Assembly: GCA_030280995.1 (NCBI GenBank)
Contig: JASXTE010000015.1
Location: 3,769,001-3,833,000 of the forward strand
Length of the DNA: 64,000 nt
Source of the DNA: Hemileia vastatrix
Taxonomy: Eukaryota; Basidiomycota; Pucciniomycetes; Pucciniales; Zaghouaniaceae
Direction: 5' to 3'
Below are positions 22,417-33,660 of the stretch, in pieces (position 1 is the first letter of the stretch; the number at the start of each line of letters is the position of its first letter). A program made the position numbers and the translations under genes. The notes beneath the pieces are model-generated. The model had not been told where the DNA came from. It worked only from the letters and a program-made list of their open reading frames with translations, and ran no database searches.

Positions 22417-22509
22417 TGAAAAGAAAAAAAATTTATGAAGAAAAGAGGATTTTAATAAATAAGAGAAGATGGAAGAAGTTGGAGGAAGAAGACGCTTCAA
22501 GACGCAGGA

Positions 22510-22517
22510 TATTTATA
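22510..22517 (-). promoter_or_regulatory. TATA box of Ty3-D1 antisense gene 1
   Basis: TATAAATA on the minus strand, 94 bp upstream of the gene's ATG and just inside the element from the 3' LTR. The Ty3-D2 copy keeps ATAAATA at the equivalent place (40675-40681). Position and conservation, not expression data, support the call. Confidence 0.5.
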
Positions 22518-22550
22518 GGCTCTTGGGTACAGTCACAAGTAGAGTGAGGA

Positions 22551-23666
22551 TGTGGTATGCGCCTCACAGGTAGTTTGATTTTGGACCAATCAGCTTTCAT
22601 AGTCCAGGAAGAACAAAGGGGATTCATAGCGCAGTAGGAAGTGCTAAAATATAATGCATGTTTGTGTGTTTCAAGGAAAAAGGGAAATAGAAGTGCGGAA
22701 GAGGATTCAGGGTCTGTGCTCTCAGATTTTGCAGAAGGATGCGCCGCATAATTGGGAATTGTGTGTTATTGATTTAGGACTGCAAGCGCTGAACAATATG
22801 GACTTGTATTTTCCAATAATCATGTATTACGCACTAAGGAAGGCATTATGGCTTAAGGAAAGGCTCAAGTGCGAAGTATACTGCACCACGGCAAGTGTGG
22901 TAACTTACTGAAACCGGTGATATGGGAGGTTAACTAGTTGAAAATCAAAGCAACTAGGATCAGCGTTAGAAGGAGTCAAACTTGGAAGTAGCGCTGAAAC
23001 AAACAAAGGTACATTCAGGGGCCTGCATGTCAAGGTGTCAAGCATGAGTGAGACAAGTTAATACTAGTGTTAGTAAGGATAGGGTATGTTTTAGGCGCTG
23101 TAGTTGTTACAAGCGGTGTATGTGGTCTAATAATAGATTAGTTACTGTTTTACTAATTTAGCGCAAGAGTCAGCACTGGAGATCCACTAGGGAGCTGTGT
23201 TTAGAGCGCTGGAAAAATATAAAGAGGGTATCACATCTATTAATAGAGGGAGGAAGATTGGAAAAATAGTTAGTTAACATAAAATTAGTTAATAATTGTG
23301 AAGTCAAAGATATTAGAATTTTCTGCTATCAATTGTTTGAGAGTATATAGATTCAAAGAATTAACTATTATTAGAGTTATTTTATTGCTATAATAAGGCA
23401 TATTTGAAGAGAGCGCTTCAAGAGGGAGTAGCTGCGGATATTAGCCCTTGTTAAGAATAGAAATATCTGGATAGTAATAGTTTTTTTTTTGGATCTTTTA
23501 AAAACTCAGTTCTCAACTTATAAACTTTCTAATCACATATTGGTGTTACACATTATTACACTGTCTTTAAAAATAAAAGTGGCAGGTGCTTCTTTTTAGA
23601 AATCAAAAGGAAGAACAAACCCATCTCGCATTGTGTCTACTGCTTAGTACTTTAGAACTCTCTACA
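22551..23666 (+). repeat. Ty3-D1 3' LTR
   Basis: TGTGGTATGCGCC...CTCTCTACA, preceded by the polypurine stretch AGAGTGAGGA. It differs from the 5' LTR at scattered sites, so the insertion is not recent. Confidence 0.88.
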
Positions 23667-23805
23667 GCAGTTGAATATTGAGTACACAAAGGAAAGTCAC
23701 AGTTTCTATTTAGAATGTTTTTCTGCACTTTGAGTATGGATTTACATCTCTGTATTATTTATTTAAAAATCTGCTTTTGCCTTGAGTGTCACCTGGCTTG
23801 TGAAA
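23667..23805 (-). repeat. Ty3-M left LTR, second part
   Basis: TTGAATATTGAGTACAC to GGCTTGTGAAA continues the LTR interrupted at 12313; the complete LTR at 30313-31125 has both halves joined. The terminal GTGACA has decayed to GTGAAA. Confidence 0.82.
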
Positions 23806-23806
23806 G

Positions 23807-24474
23807 ATGCCCGGGTATAAAACGCAAGCTCCATTGAGCCTGAGACACATACTACTTTCTCTGACTTGGGTAACCCAGGCCACAGGTAAAAAACAAGGGG
23901 TAGAAGAGGAGGTGGATGAACTGGTGGAAGAGGATGAGGATGAAGCTCCCATCTCGAATCAGACTCCAAAGAAGCGGCGGATGATCATCGAAGATGATGA
24001 AGAGGAGAAGGAAGTGAAAGTAGAGGTCACCCCAAGGCTATTTTTAGAGGCTGACCGGGTTTTTGAAGTAAGTCTGCCTTTTCTGGCTTCAAAATTTTGT
24101 TACTGATGACTGTATTTTTTCAGAATTCAGATGTCATTGCGGAAGCTTCAATTGTGTAAGCTGTGCCATTTCTGCCAGTTGAGGCAAATCAACCGACAGT
24201 TGATTTGAGAGATGATAACAAGGAAAACCTTGACCAGGTATGGTTGAAGAAACCTCGGCAGGGTCCATGAGCTTGTATCATCAAAAATTTAAGTGATGAG
24301 ATCAACAAGATTGTCGATGCCTCCTCCTTTGACGTGGCAGAAGAATTACTGGAGATTGGAGAAGTGGTACCGGTAGGAGAGGAGGAGGTATTTGAAAAAT
24401 GCATGAACGAAATAAGGGTGGTAATGGAAAAAATGAAGAAATTTGTTCAGGAGAAAATACAGGAGAAAATTTGA
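23807..24474 (+). pseudogene. Ty3-M antisense gene: acidic protein with basic KKRR patch, two exons
   Basis: Runs opposite to Ty3-M gag-pol, beginning at the edge of its 3' LTR. Exon 1 (to 24067) encodes EEEVDELVEEDEDEAPI, then the basic patch PKKRRM, then another acidic run and TPRLFLEADRVFE. A canonical intron (GTAAGT...TTTTCAG, 24068-24123) leads in phase 0 to exon 2: DVIAEASIV, a TAA, VDLRDDNKENLDQVWLKKPR, a TGA, LSDEINKIVDASSFDVAEEL and a charged helix MKKFVQEKIQEKI. TATAAAA lies at 23816-23822, just after the first ATG, so the real start may be further in. No known domain is recognised. Two stops suggest decay. Confidence 0.5.
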
Positions 24475-25455
24475 AATAAAAAGAGAAAAAAGAAAGAAAG
24501 AGGGAAGGAAAAAAGTAGAAATAAATTTGTGTATTTATTTATTTTTTTTATTTTGTTGTTTTAATTGAAATTTTAATATATATTTTTTAAGATTTTGAAA
24601 AAGAAAAAGAAAGAAAAAAAATATTTGAATGATGTTTTTTTTAAAAAAATTTTGAAAGAAGAAAATTAGAATGATAAAAGAAAAGAAAAAAAAATTTAAA
24701 TGAGAAAATTTTAGTTTTAAGTTTTGAAAAGAAAGAAAAAATTTAAGTAAGAAGAAAAAAAAATAGTTGATTGAAACAATTTTGTTTGAAATGAAAATTT
24801 AAAGAGAGAAAAATTTGTTATTTGTGAAAGTTTATTTATTGAAGTTTATGAGGAATTTTGGTTATTTGAAAAGAAAGAGAAAAATAGTTTTGAAAAAAGA
24901 GTTTGAAAGAAAGAAGTAATTTTTTGAAAGAATTTTAAAAGAGAGATTTAAAGGTTGAATTGAAGTTTAAGAAAGATTGTTGTATTGAGTTCATGAAAAA
25001 TTTTGATAGTTCAAAGAAAAAGAATAAAGGGAAAAGAAAAAAAAATGTATTTTTAAAGAAAAAAAAAGAAAAAAGTTTGAAAGGAGAAAAAGAAAGAAAA
25101 AAAATTAAAGGAATTATTGATTTTTTTTAAGATTTTATTTTGATGAATTTTAAGACTTTATTTTTATTATTTTATTTTTAATATAACTTTTAAATTTAAT
25201 TTAATTTAATTTTTGTTTATTTTATTTTATTTTATTTTATTTATTTAGTTTATTTATTTATTTTTAAAGAAGGTTGAAAAAGCTCTGGAAAAGAAGAAAG
25301 AAGAAAAGAAAAAACAAAGTAAGGATTTTTTAGAAGTAAAGAAGTTTTAAAATTTTAAGAAAAGAAAGAAAAGAGAAAGAAAAGAAAAAAGAGAAGAAAA
25401 CAAAAAAATAAAAGAAAGTTCTAAGGTTTTGGTTTTAAAGGAGATCTAAGATGAA
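24475..25455. repeat. Low-complexity purine/AT desert in Ty3-M
   Basis: Almost a kilobase made of GAAAGAAAAAA-type runs and TTTTATTTTATTTTA stretches. No gene. It separates the convergent pol (minus) and antisense gene (plus) and probably grew by slippage. Confidence 0.75.
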
Positions 25456-25461
25456 AAGATT

Positions 25462-25740
25462 TTAGGAGTTCAGGGGTGTTAGAAACATTATGGCTTGTTC
25501 CCAGGATGTTTTGTCTGAGTCATTGAGCAAGCCTTCCCATTCCATGAGGTATTGAAGTTTCCTGTTGCACATTCTTGAATTGAAGATATGGCTTACTTCC
25601 CACTCTAGATGGTCTTCTACTTTGACCGGTTCCGGAGGAGGTTGGTTCCTGCCTGGGTATGTTTCTTGAGCCAGTTCCATGAGAGATATGTGAAAAACAG
25701 GGTGAATAGCCTGCCATTTAGGATGTAACTTGAGTCAAAA
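25462..25740 (-). pseudogene. Ty3-M chromodomain at the integrase C-terminus
   Basis: Frame fragment EDHLEWEVSHIFNSRM, KLQYLMEWEGLLNDSDK and TSWEQ: the aromatic and acidic pattern of a chromodomain (E-V-x-x-I...L-Q-Y-L-x-x-W...S-W-E). In chromoviruses this domain targets integration to marked chromatin. It ends TAG/TAA-rich at about 25462 beside the low-complexity desert. Confidence 0.75.
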
Positions 25741-26930
25741 TGAAGTTTTAGAGACTTTGGAGTCGATTTGAATGGTCCCAATAGTTTTTCAGCCAGTTTC
25801 TTTGATGGTCAAGTTGTTTGAATGTTTCATGCGGTGAGCCATACTTTGTCGCCTGGTTTAAAGGAAGGAGCAGATTGTCGATTTTTGTTGGCCTGTTACT
25901 TTTACCTTCGAATTGCTAATTCCAAGTTTTATTTAAGTTCTTCTTGGAGTCGTGATATGGTTCAAAGATAATGTTCCGCAGGATGACTAGTTCCTACATG
26001 GATTGAGTTGAATTGAGGATGTCTTCCATAAACAGTTTTGAAGGGATATTGTAGTGTCAAAGAATGAGTTGAGTTATTATTAGCAAATTTGGCCAATGGT
26101 AACCATGTTGTCCAATTGTCTAGTTGATAACTGACATACATTCAAAGGTATTGTTTTAGGATTTGGTTGACCCTTTCTGTTTTCCCATTGGTTTCAGGAT
26201 GATAGGCGTTGGAGAGATTCCTCATGATATTGAGTTGTTGAGACATTTGAGTCCAGAATGTGGATACAAACAATGAGCCTCTATCTGAAATAATATCATT
26301 AGGTAAGACATGTTTGGAAAATACATATTCTAGAAACAAGTTTGACAAATCTTCTGCTGTAGCAGTAGTAGTGGTTTTAATGAAAATAGACATTTTTGAA
26401 AATCTATCTACTATTACTAATATAGCATCAAAATTATTAGAAAGAGGAAGTTGAGAAATAAAATCCATCGATAAAGATTCTTAAGTTTAGAGGGAATAGA
26501 AAGTGGTTGAAGCAACCCATGCTTCCGGTGATGCGGAGCCTTATTCCTATTACATTTGTAACAAGATCTTTTATAGGCCTTGATTTCTCTGGTCATTCCT
26601 GGCCAGTAGAAATCCCTTTCTACTAACTTGTAGGTTTTATCAACCCCAAAATGACCAGATAATGGAGAATCATGTCAACTGTTGAAAATCCATAATTTTA
26701 TTTTATTGTTTTTGGGTATGACTACTCTACCTTCGAAAACTAATAGACCTGATTCAATACTAAATCTTTTGGCCCCTTGCTTTGAGAGTATTTTGTCTTT
26801 TAACCCTAAACAATAATTGTCCTTTGACTGAGCTTCGAAGATTTTGGATAGTGGATTTTGAAAAGATTGAATTGTCATTGAATTAAGTTGATGAGTCATT
26901 AAAATTGATTTGTTGAATATTGATTTCATA
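25741..26930 (-). pseudogene. Ty3-M integrase
   Basis: Catalytic core at 26142-26468: MDFISQLPLSNNFDAILVIV contains the first Asp, IISDRGSLFVSTFW the second, and HPETNGKTERVNQILKQYL the Glu. Upstream, 26540-26929 encodes the region before the core, with SKDNYCLGLKDKILS and FEGRVVIPKNNK, and a degenerate HHCC finger (CYKCNRN near 26560). Frames switch several times, so it is not functional. Confidence 0.78.
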
Positions 26931-27061
26931 TTTTCTGGGTTCTTGTCAGAAAATGTGTCCCCCTGCTGTGTGTAAACATTGTCCTGACGTGACAGGATAT
27001 CTGGGACAATACAGTACTTACCTGGGTGATAGGAAATAGAAAAAGAAAATTCAGACAGAAA

Positions 27062-28345
27062 TTAAGCCCACCTGGCTTTATGCCTGGTTAGAACTTTGGA
27101 AGACATAAAGTATTTCAGAGCATTATGGTCAGTCAGGATTTGAAAAGGACTATCTAGGCTGAGAAGAAAAGAGCGCAATTTTTTAAGACAATGAATAATA
27201 GCTAAAAGCTCTTTGTCATGAATTTCATAATTTAATTCTGCCGCAATGAGTTTGAGTGACTCAAAAGCAACAGGATGAAACAATTTTGTTTCAAGATTGA
27301 ATTGAGAAATGACCCCTGCGATAGAATGATCGCTAGCGTCTGTCTTGACTTTCGTCAAAGCAGAAGGATCAAAGTGTCAAAGAATTGGAGCTGTGGTAAA
27401 CACAGTCTTCAATGCTTCAAATTCGTTTTGTGCTGTAGAAGTAAAAACAAAATGAATATCTTCTCTAAGAAGAGAAGTAAGATTGGAAATAGGTTTAGAG
27501 TAATCTTTAATAAATCTTCTATAGAAATTGGAAAAACCTAAAATTCTTTGGAGGAATTTAACAGTTTTGGGCTCAGGAAATTCCTGGACTTTTTGGACCT
27601 TTTTGTCGTCCATGACTAAACCATCAGTGGAAAACATAAACCCCAAAAAATTGATAGATTTGAGATGGAATTTGCATTTATTTTGCATGGAGTAGAGATG
27701 GTGATCTCGAAGAAGATTTACAACCTGTCGAACATGATGAATATGTTCATCTAGTGTCTTTGAGAAAATTAAAATATTGTCTAAGTAGACAACAACAAAT
27801 TGTTCAACAACATCTTGAAAGATGCCATTAACAAAATTTTGAAAAGTAGATTGTGCGTTACATAATCCAAAAGACATGACTAAATATTTAAAACTACCAA
27901 TTCTAGTGCTCATTGCAGTCAGTGGTTAATGACCTTCCGCAATGCGAATAATATTGTAAGCGCATTTAAGATCTATTTTACAAAGGAAATTAGCACCATT
28001 AAAAAGGGTAAGAAGCAATGACATAGGAGGAACTTGATATGCATTCTTCTTTGTGACTGTGTTGAGCTTTTTATAGTCAACACACAACCTAAGACTACCA
28101 TCCTTTTTCTTTACAAAAAGAACAGGGGATCCAGTTGGAGATTTACTGGATCTGATGAAACCTTTGGCTACATTCTCTGCAATGTAGTCTCGAAGAACTT
28201 AAGATTTGTCCTTTGAAAAAGAATAGACAGGACCTACCGGAGGTACTGGACCTATTAACTCTATTTGATGGTCCTAGGGTCGATGAGGTGGTAACTTATT
28301 GGCCTTGCAGATTGAGAAAACATCAATGAAATCATGATAGATTTC
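27062..28345 (-). pseudogene. Ty3-M reverse transcriptase and RNase H
   Basis: RT palm: SFGLCNAQSTFQNFVNGIF, then VVVYLDNILIFSKTL, where the usual Y-L-D-D is Y-L-D-N, so the second catalytic Asp is lost. Connection: FLGFMFSTDGLVMDDKKV, LGFSNFYRRFIKDYSKPI. RNase H: VKTDASDHSIAGVISQ, LNYEIHDKELLAIIHCLKKL, LTDHNALKYFM. The N-terminal fingers lie at 27914-28345 with stops and frameshifts. Confidence 0.82.
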
Positions 28346-28920
28346 AGGTAGAGTTGATTTGGTCGTCCTCATCATCTTCAAGAGAGTCTGTCGAGGGAAG
28401 ACCAGAATTGAGAGAGCATAATTTGATTACTTCGAGGCAATTTAAATCCTCTTCGAGTGAAGTCATCGAGCTAGAAGGGTTAGCCAATTGCTCATTTAAA
28501 GAAGTATCAGATGCTTGCAAGTCATCTGGAAGAGATTTGTCCTCTAGCAGGACATTTTCAGGCGGGTTTTTTAACTCCCTATTGACCTGCTTTGAAGAAT
28601 CAGAAATATACTTAGTACGTGGGGTGATCAATCCCTGTGTCAAATCAATTTTAGGATTCCAATGCATTAAAAAGTCTTGGCCAAGAATGGTATTGTCCAT
28701 CCTTGGGGCGTCCAAGACTGATAATTCCCACTTGAAGGGGGGAAAGTTTGGAAATTTGAAAACCCATAAAACTTTCTTACTGACCCAATATTTGGGTTCC
28801 TCTGATTCGACCAAATAAATTGGAGTTTGATCGATATCTGTAAATGTCAGCTGTTACTTCTCGGCAAAAGATAAACTGACAAAATAAATTGAAGCTCCAG
28901 AGTCTACAAGACAACTGAAG
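28346..28920 (-). pseudogene. Ty3-M protease region
   Basis: LVDSGASIYFV at about 28880-28910 holds the retropepsin D-S-G motif. Downstream in another frame WELSVLDAP, DNTILGQDFLMHWNPKIDL is the conserved protease C-terminal block. A variable acidic linker (to 28344) follows before RT. Confidence 0.72.
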
Positions 28921-29039
28921 GGGGTATCCTCCTTGAAAAGAATGAATCTCAAGCGGTTTAAGGCTACTCCAGTCCTTAAGGCATGGAGGTTCTGTGCACT
29001 GGGAGAGATAAGATAGTTTGCTTTGCACACAAGTAAACT

Positions 29040-30232
29040 ATCTACTAGTTTTTTGACCTTGAACTAGTACCTTCTCTTTCCTTCAAATTCACACAATCTT
29101 CTAGCTTGTGCTTACCCCCACAATACATACATAACCCATTATCCGCTCTTCTCTTCTTCTCAGCTTCTTTAAGTTCCCCTTTAGGATCCAGTATTTTGCT
29201 GATATTTCCTGGGGTTGAGCTTTTAGGTCGAGGCTTGTCCTTTCCCTTATTGGTTTTGGATTGAGTCGAGGAGGATTGAGTTGTCCATGGGTGTGAAGAA
29301 GGTCCTGATTTAAAATTTAGGCCTTGAGATTTGTTGGCGTATCGAGGATGTTGAAGTCATCCTTGGTAAACGCTGTTGAGTTTGAGGGTTCGATCCATTA
29401 AATCCGTTAAAGTAGTCATCTTCTGACCGTGAATACTTAACTGATCCAGAATTCTCAAAGGAAGTCCTTTTTTGAAATGATACTTGAGGGCAGCATCATT
29501 CCAACCTACTCGAGCATGAAGTGCTCTGAAGTTTGAGATATATTCAGAGGATTTACCATTATCACTCATGCGAAGAAAATCAAGTTCAATTTCTGCATTG
29601 TCAGTTTCATTAGGGTCACCAAAAAACATGAAAAGTTGGTCTTCAAACTTTTCCCAGTTATTAATAAGTAAGTGGGTTTTGTTCAAAGAGAGCATGAGAA
29701 GATAAGGTTCGAACCAACTTGCTGCTTTTCTGGCTAGGAATGAAGAAGCATAAACAACTTTTGATCGGTCGTTATTGAAGGTTCAAAGGTCATTATGGAA
29801 CAGGAGCTTGCAGGTTTGCAAGAAGGGCCGCAATCTGTCTGGATGTTCTCCTTTAAATTTATCAGGAGATTTCATAGATGGAGTTTTGAATTTAGATCCC
29901 TCTTAAGACGTTGAATTTGAAAGGGTCTTCATGAAAAGTCTCATGAAATCTTCCAGAGAATTATATGGTCCAGGTTCCAAAGGTTGACCAGAAGGGTGAG
30001 TAGCAGGGGCGGATGGTGCCTTGTGCATTGTATCCTCTCCTTCTTCATCATCACTAGAGTCATCAAAATCTTGTGGGATGTCTTCTACAGATTGGACTGA
30101 ATGTTGCCGTTCCATTAGGTTGAGTGGCTCCAAGGAGTGAGTGTGTGAAACAAGCCGTGTGGCTGTTGGCCTGCCTCTTGCGCGAGCTCTAGTAGTAGCG
30201 CCTGTAGGAGGAGTGCATTGAACAGGTGCCAT
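29040..30232 (-). pseudogene. Ty3-M gag
   Basis: Starts at ATG 30232 (MAPVQCTPPTGATTRARARG), with an acidic N-terminal region up to KTLSNSTS, where TAA interrupts. The capsid core is at 29357-29695: NNWEKFEDQLFMFFGDPNET, YISNFRALHARVGWND, LKYHFKKGLPLRILDQL, the standard Retrotrans_gag pattern. A zinc knuckle CMYCGGKHKLEDC lies near 29110-29145. The start is 80 bp inside the 5' LTR boundary. Confidence 0.82.
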
Positions 30233-30312
30233 TTTAAGAATTTAGAGAAAAAACACCTGAAAAAGGGACGTAGTAGTGCAAAGAATGAGAACTACGGAGA
30301 ATTAAATTATAC

Positions 30313-31125
30313 TGTCACTGGACGACCTATGCACAAGGTCAAGGGTGTTCCTGAAAGTGAGATGGAGAGAGGAGTTTAGAAACTTCATCAAGGCACAGAG
30401 GAAATGTTTGAGGAAGTGATTCGAAGATGACTCTAAGGAAGAGCTACTGCTTCAAGATATGTTTGAGGAGAATTCTAATATAAGTTAAAGGTAATATTAA
30501 AATTCTTAAAATCTCACAAAGGGTTGGAAACTCAATAATCAAATATTTTAGGATTTAGAAATGATTACTGAGAAAATAAGGAAAGATAAAATAATGATGA
30601 TTTAACCTAAAGCTTTACCACTATTAACTATATATACGTTCTATAATTTAATTATAAAGAATGTTGAACTGAAATACCAACCCCTTTTTTATCCTTTACT
30701 CCTCCTTGCATTGACCTCATACCCATCCACTATTCCGCACACCACAGACCATTAAAAATACATCCATTATACCTGGACCCTCCTCACTAACATCTGTTAA
30801 CCCTTTAATCCTCCACTATCTATTCCGTCCATTCTCACCACCCCTTTTAATAATTCACAGACATTTAATAAACCTTTTAGTGTACTATTACATTGACTAT
30901 TGCTCTGTGCGTCGCTTATTGAGGAAAAGACTGAGACACACTATTGAGAGATTGACTAATTTAGATTTAGAGTTTTTAGGCTAGCGCGGTTGAATAGTGA
31001 GTACACAAAAGAAAAGTCACAGTTGCTATGGAGAATTTCTTTCTGCGCTTTGAGTATGGATTTAGACCTCTGTATTATTGATTTTATGAGCTGCTTTTGC
31101 CTTAAGTTTCATGTGGCGTGTGACA
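30313..31125 (-). repeat. Ty3-M right LTR (5' LTR of the element)
   Basis: 813 bp, TGTCACTGGACGACC...GGCGTGTGACA on the plus strand. It is uninterrupted, and serves as reference for the split left LTR and the solo LTR at 9948. On the minus strand the internal sequence starts GTATAATTTAATT, without a TGG primer site, so a self-priming mechanism is possible. Confidence 0.88.
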
Positions 31126-31366
31126 CTTCCTCCCAAAGACTACCTTCTAAACCAGTCCCAGACCATTACAACCCCTACAATCTTTACAGCAGACTACACC
31201 ACATGGAACATAGTGCATCCTCCAATCCAAAAAAGAAACATAAATGCAAACATGTCACAGACCAACCTCAGAAGCTTCTTCCTTGAGATATTAAATTATA
31301 GAAAACAGAAGATAATATTAATTAAAAAATAGAGAAAACAATTAATGAGAAAAAACAATCAATAAT
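31126..31366. other. Short spacer between Ty3-M and Harb-B
   Basis: A pyrimidine-rich then A-rich stretch with no gene; it does not resemble the missing right part of Harb-C. It ends in AAT, the left target duplication of Harb-B. Confidence 0.5.
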
Positions 31367-31734
31367 AGGGGGTATCAATATTCAGGGATCCTCAATTAAA
31401 TTAATTGCAGAAAATAATCTGCATACCCCAATTATCCTCCGCAATTAATTTTGCTAATAATTGGGTTATTAGACACTTTACGTGTAAATGTTCACCTCTT
31501 ATCTAACATTTTTTTACTCAATTTTTCATAACCACATCTTGGACAACTTTCTGTCATAATCACATCTTGACCTACTTTCTGCCATAACCACATCTTGGAC
31601 TACTCTCTGGATATTCCTTCTACCTTGCTGCACACTCACATTCTCATCCCATCATGTCCATTCTATCTGCTCAGAACCCCTCAACATCTCATCTGCTTGT
31701 TTCTGCTCCTTTTCATCTTCATTTATATTTTAAC

Positions 31735-33085
31735 ATGACTCCTCATCTTAGATCTTCTCAAACACAGCCATCACCCAGTTGTTCTTCAAATCCCACTACT
31801 CCCTCTTTTCCCCACTCAGACAAGAAATCTAAGACCGTTCAATTAAAAAAAGATGATCATCTTATTCTTATCAACTGGCTGAAAGCTAAATCTAACTATG
31901 ATTCTTGTTTTGGTACTGAGTATGCGACTAAAGTAGGACGGCCCCCAGCATCAAGAGTTAATGGCTACCTTCTAATGGCAAATGAATTCGATAATAAGAC
32001 CAAGGGAAGGATTGATCTTTTGCCTAAACAGATTTCTGGACGCTTCAAGAATTACCGATCCAAACACAAGAAGGCAAAGGCTCTTTTATCTTCCACTGGT
32101 TTTGGGGTTACTGACATCAATATCACTAAGGGCATCAAATCAATAGACAATAAACTTGAATCTTTATGTCCTTACTTTAAAGATATGGATGCAATTTTTG
32201 GAGAGCGAGCCAATTTTAATCCTGTAAACATGTTGGATGGAGAAGATCGTATCTCCAAACATGATGTTGAATCAAATCTTTTCCCATCCTCTTCCTCCAC
32301 TCAAGCCTCCCCTCATTTCAATGAGACCAATATCGATAGCTTTTCTGTAGATCTTATTGGCGATTTAACCCAACCAAATCTAACTCAGGTATGTTTCTTT
32401 TTTCTTTTATCTTATCAATTCTATTTTTTTATTTACTTATCTTTTTCTTATTTCTTAAAAGGCTGACAAACAAACCCAGGATCCTCAATCAACTGAATCT
32501 GAAGGTAGCGGCAATGATGAGGAGGAAAATATGACCTTGAACAAGAAGCGTAGGGCTTCAAGTAGTCTAAATTTCCACTCACAAAGAAGACGAAAAAGTG
32601 ATACTTCATCACAAACCCCTTTTTGGTCTATGGAACAATTTTTAGATAAATGTGATGCTGGTAAGTGATACCATACCTCTTATTACTTTACTCTGCTTTT
32701 CTTCTACTTTATGTTAATTTTTTTTATCACTCTAGAAAAAGTGAAAATCGCTAAAGAGACTCTAAGCTTTGAAAAGAAGAAATACAAGCTTTTTTTAAGG
32801 AGCGATGATAGGCTACAAGGTTTGGAAGAGAGGAAGTATGAACTCTTTTTAAGGAAAGATGATTGGGCCCAAGATTTGGAGGAGAAGAAGTTTGAGTTAA
32901 CTCTAAGTATTGAAAAATCAAAAAAAGAGGAGAGAACACTAAAACATCAAAACCTATTAGAGCAGATGAAATATAAGTGTGATCATGAAGGAAATTCCAA
33001 AAAGAAAGATTTCTTGATAGAGTGTGTTAAAGCTAATAAATCTGTTGAGGAAATTGAACGTTTAAAGAAATTGTTTGATGACTAG
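31735..33085 (+). CDS. Myb/SANT-like DNA-binding protein of Harb-B, three exons, intact
   Basis: Exons 31735-32388, 32462-32660 and 32736-33085 (introns GTATGT...AAAAG and GTAAGT...TCTAG) give 400 residues. The ATG at 31735 is preferred over the in-frame ATG at 31654 because only the former is conserved in Harb-C. Exon 1 has a Ser/Thr/Pro tail, then KTVQLKKDDHLILINWLKAK with spaced Trp and Leu and GRIDLLPKQISGRFKNYRSK, the trihelix/Myb-like layout of Harbinger accessory proteins, which bind transposon ends and help import the transposase. Exon 2 is basic (NKKRRASSS, QRRRKSD). Exon 3 is a coiled coil of repeated LEERKYELFLRKDD / LEEKKFELTLS units ending VEEIERLKKLFDD, likely for oligomerisation. 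No stops or frameshifts. Confidence 0.8.
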
Positions 33086-33239
33086 TTTGTTTTATTTCTC
33101 TCACACCTAAACTGTTCATATTTATTTGTACATAAAATTTACAATAATTTCATGTATTTCATTACTCTATTAATCATTACTTGAATTTTTGTATTTTAAT
33201 GTTAAATATTCTTTTTTTAAATAAATTTTTCATATCTCC

Positions 33240-33660
33240 TTTTAAAATTTGACAATCCCCTACCCCTAGATTTTTTTAAAGTAAGGGGTGGGTATCACCA
33301 GAATTTTTTCATGTCATGAATCTTGAGAGTCTTATATGAAACTTTGGCTTTACTACCCCCTTCATTTTACTAGTATCCCCAAAATTCTTACAAGTCAAGA
33401 ACTTCACAAGTCTTATAAGAAATTTTGGCAATACCCCCCCTGGATTTTATTGAAATAAGGGATGGGTATCACCAAAATATTTACAAGTCAAAAATTTTAC
33501 ATGTTACATTTGAAAATTTGGCAATAACCCCCCCTAAATTTTATTGAAGCAAGGGGTGGGTATCACCAAAATTTTTACAAGTCTTCAATTTTGAATGTCA
33601 GATTTGAAAATTTGGAAATAACCCCCCTGCATTTTATTGAAGTAAGGGGTGGAAGTCATC
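33240..33660. repeat. Minisatellite, about 90-bp unit, four to five copies in Harb-B
   Basis: Repeated AAGGGGTGGGTATCACC, AATTTTTACAAGTC, TTTGAAAATTTGGCAATA and C-run-plus-TTTTATTGAAG blocks. Unit number differs from the two in Harb-A, showing array change after the copies separated. The GGGTATCA core resembles the Harb-B terminus, so the array may derive from subterminal repeats. Confidence 0.72.

Larger units (their letters stand above)
12314..23666 (+). mobile_element. Ty3-D1: full-length Ty3 retrotransposon with antisense genes before the 3' LTR
   Basis: LTRs 12314-13429 and 22551-23666 (1116 bp each) begin TGTGGTA and end TACA. The sequence after the 5' LTR, ATTGGTGTCCCAGCAGTGG, begins a TGG-type primer site. 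A polypurine tract AGAGTGAGGA precedes the 3' LTR. Sense strand: gag with zinc knuckle, protease, RT, RNase H, integrase (13675-19479). About 3 kb then separates integrase from the 3' LTR and holds two minus-strand genes. All coding regions have stops or frameshifts. It lies nested in a Ty3-M LTR, whose halves flank it. Confidence 0.9.
11655..31125 (-). mobile_element. Ty3-M: chromovirus retrotransposon on the minus strand, split by Ty3-D1
   Basis: Left LTR 11655-12313 plus 23667-23805, interrupted by Ty3-D1; internal region 23806-30312; right LTR 30313-31125. The LTRs read TGTCAC...GTGACA. Order on the minus strand: gag, protease, RT, RNase H, integrase, chromodomain, then a purine/AT desert and a plus-strand (antisense) gene beside the 3' LTR. 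The flanks (CCTTG left, CTTCC right) do not match, so a target duplication is not proven. Almost every domain has a stop or frameshift. Confidence 0.85.

Noticed and set aside
22654..22911. 85-codon ORF in the Ty3-D1 3' LTR
   Set aside because: It aligns with the 69-codon LTR frame at 12404 but with different start and stop; judged non-coding LTR sequence.
28354..28818. 154-codon plus-strand frame opposite the Ty3-M protease
   Set aside because: It mirrors the minus-strand coding sequence (protease end and linker), has no motif, and lies in the middle of pol, not in the slot where antisense genes occur.
11650..31130. Target duplication of Ty3-M
   Set aside because: Flanking pentamers CCTTG and CTTCC are not identical, so the two LTRs may not come from one simple insertion without rearrangement; I do not claim one.
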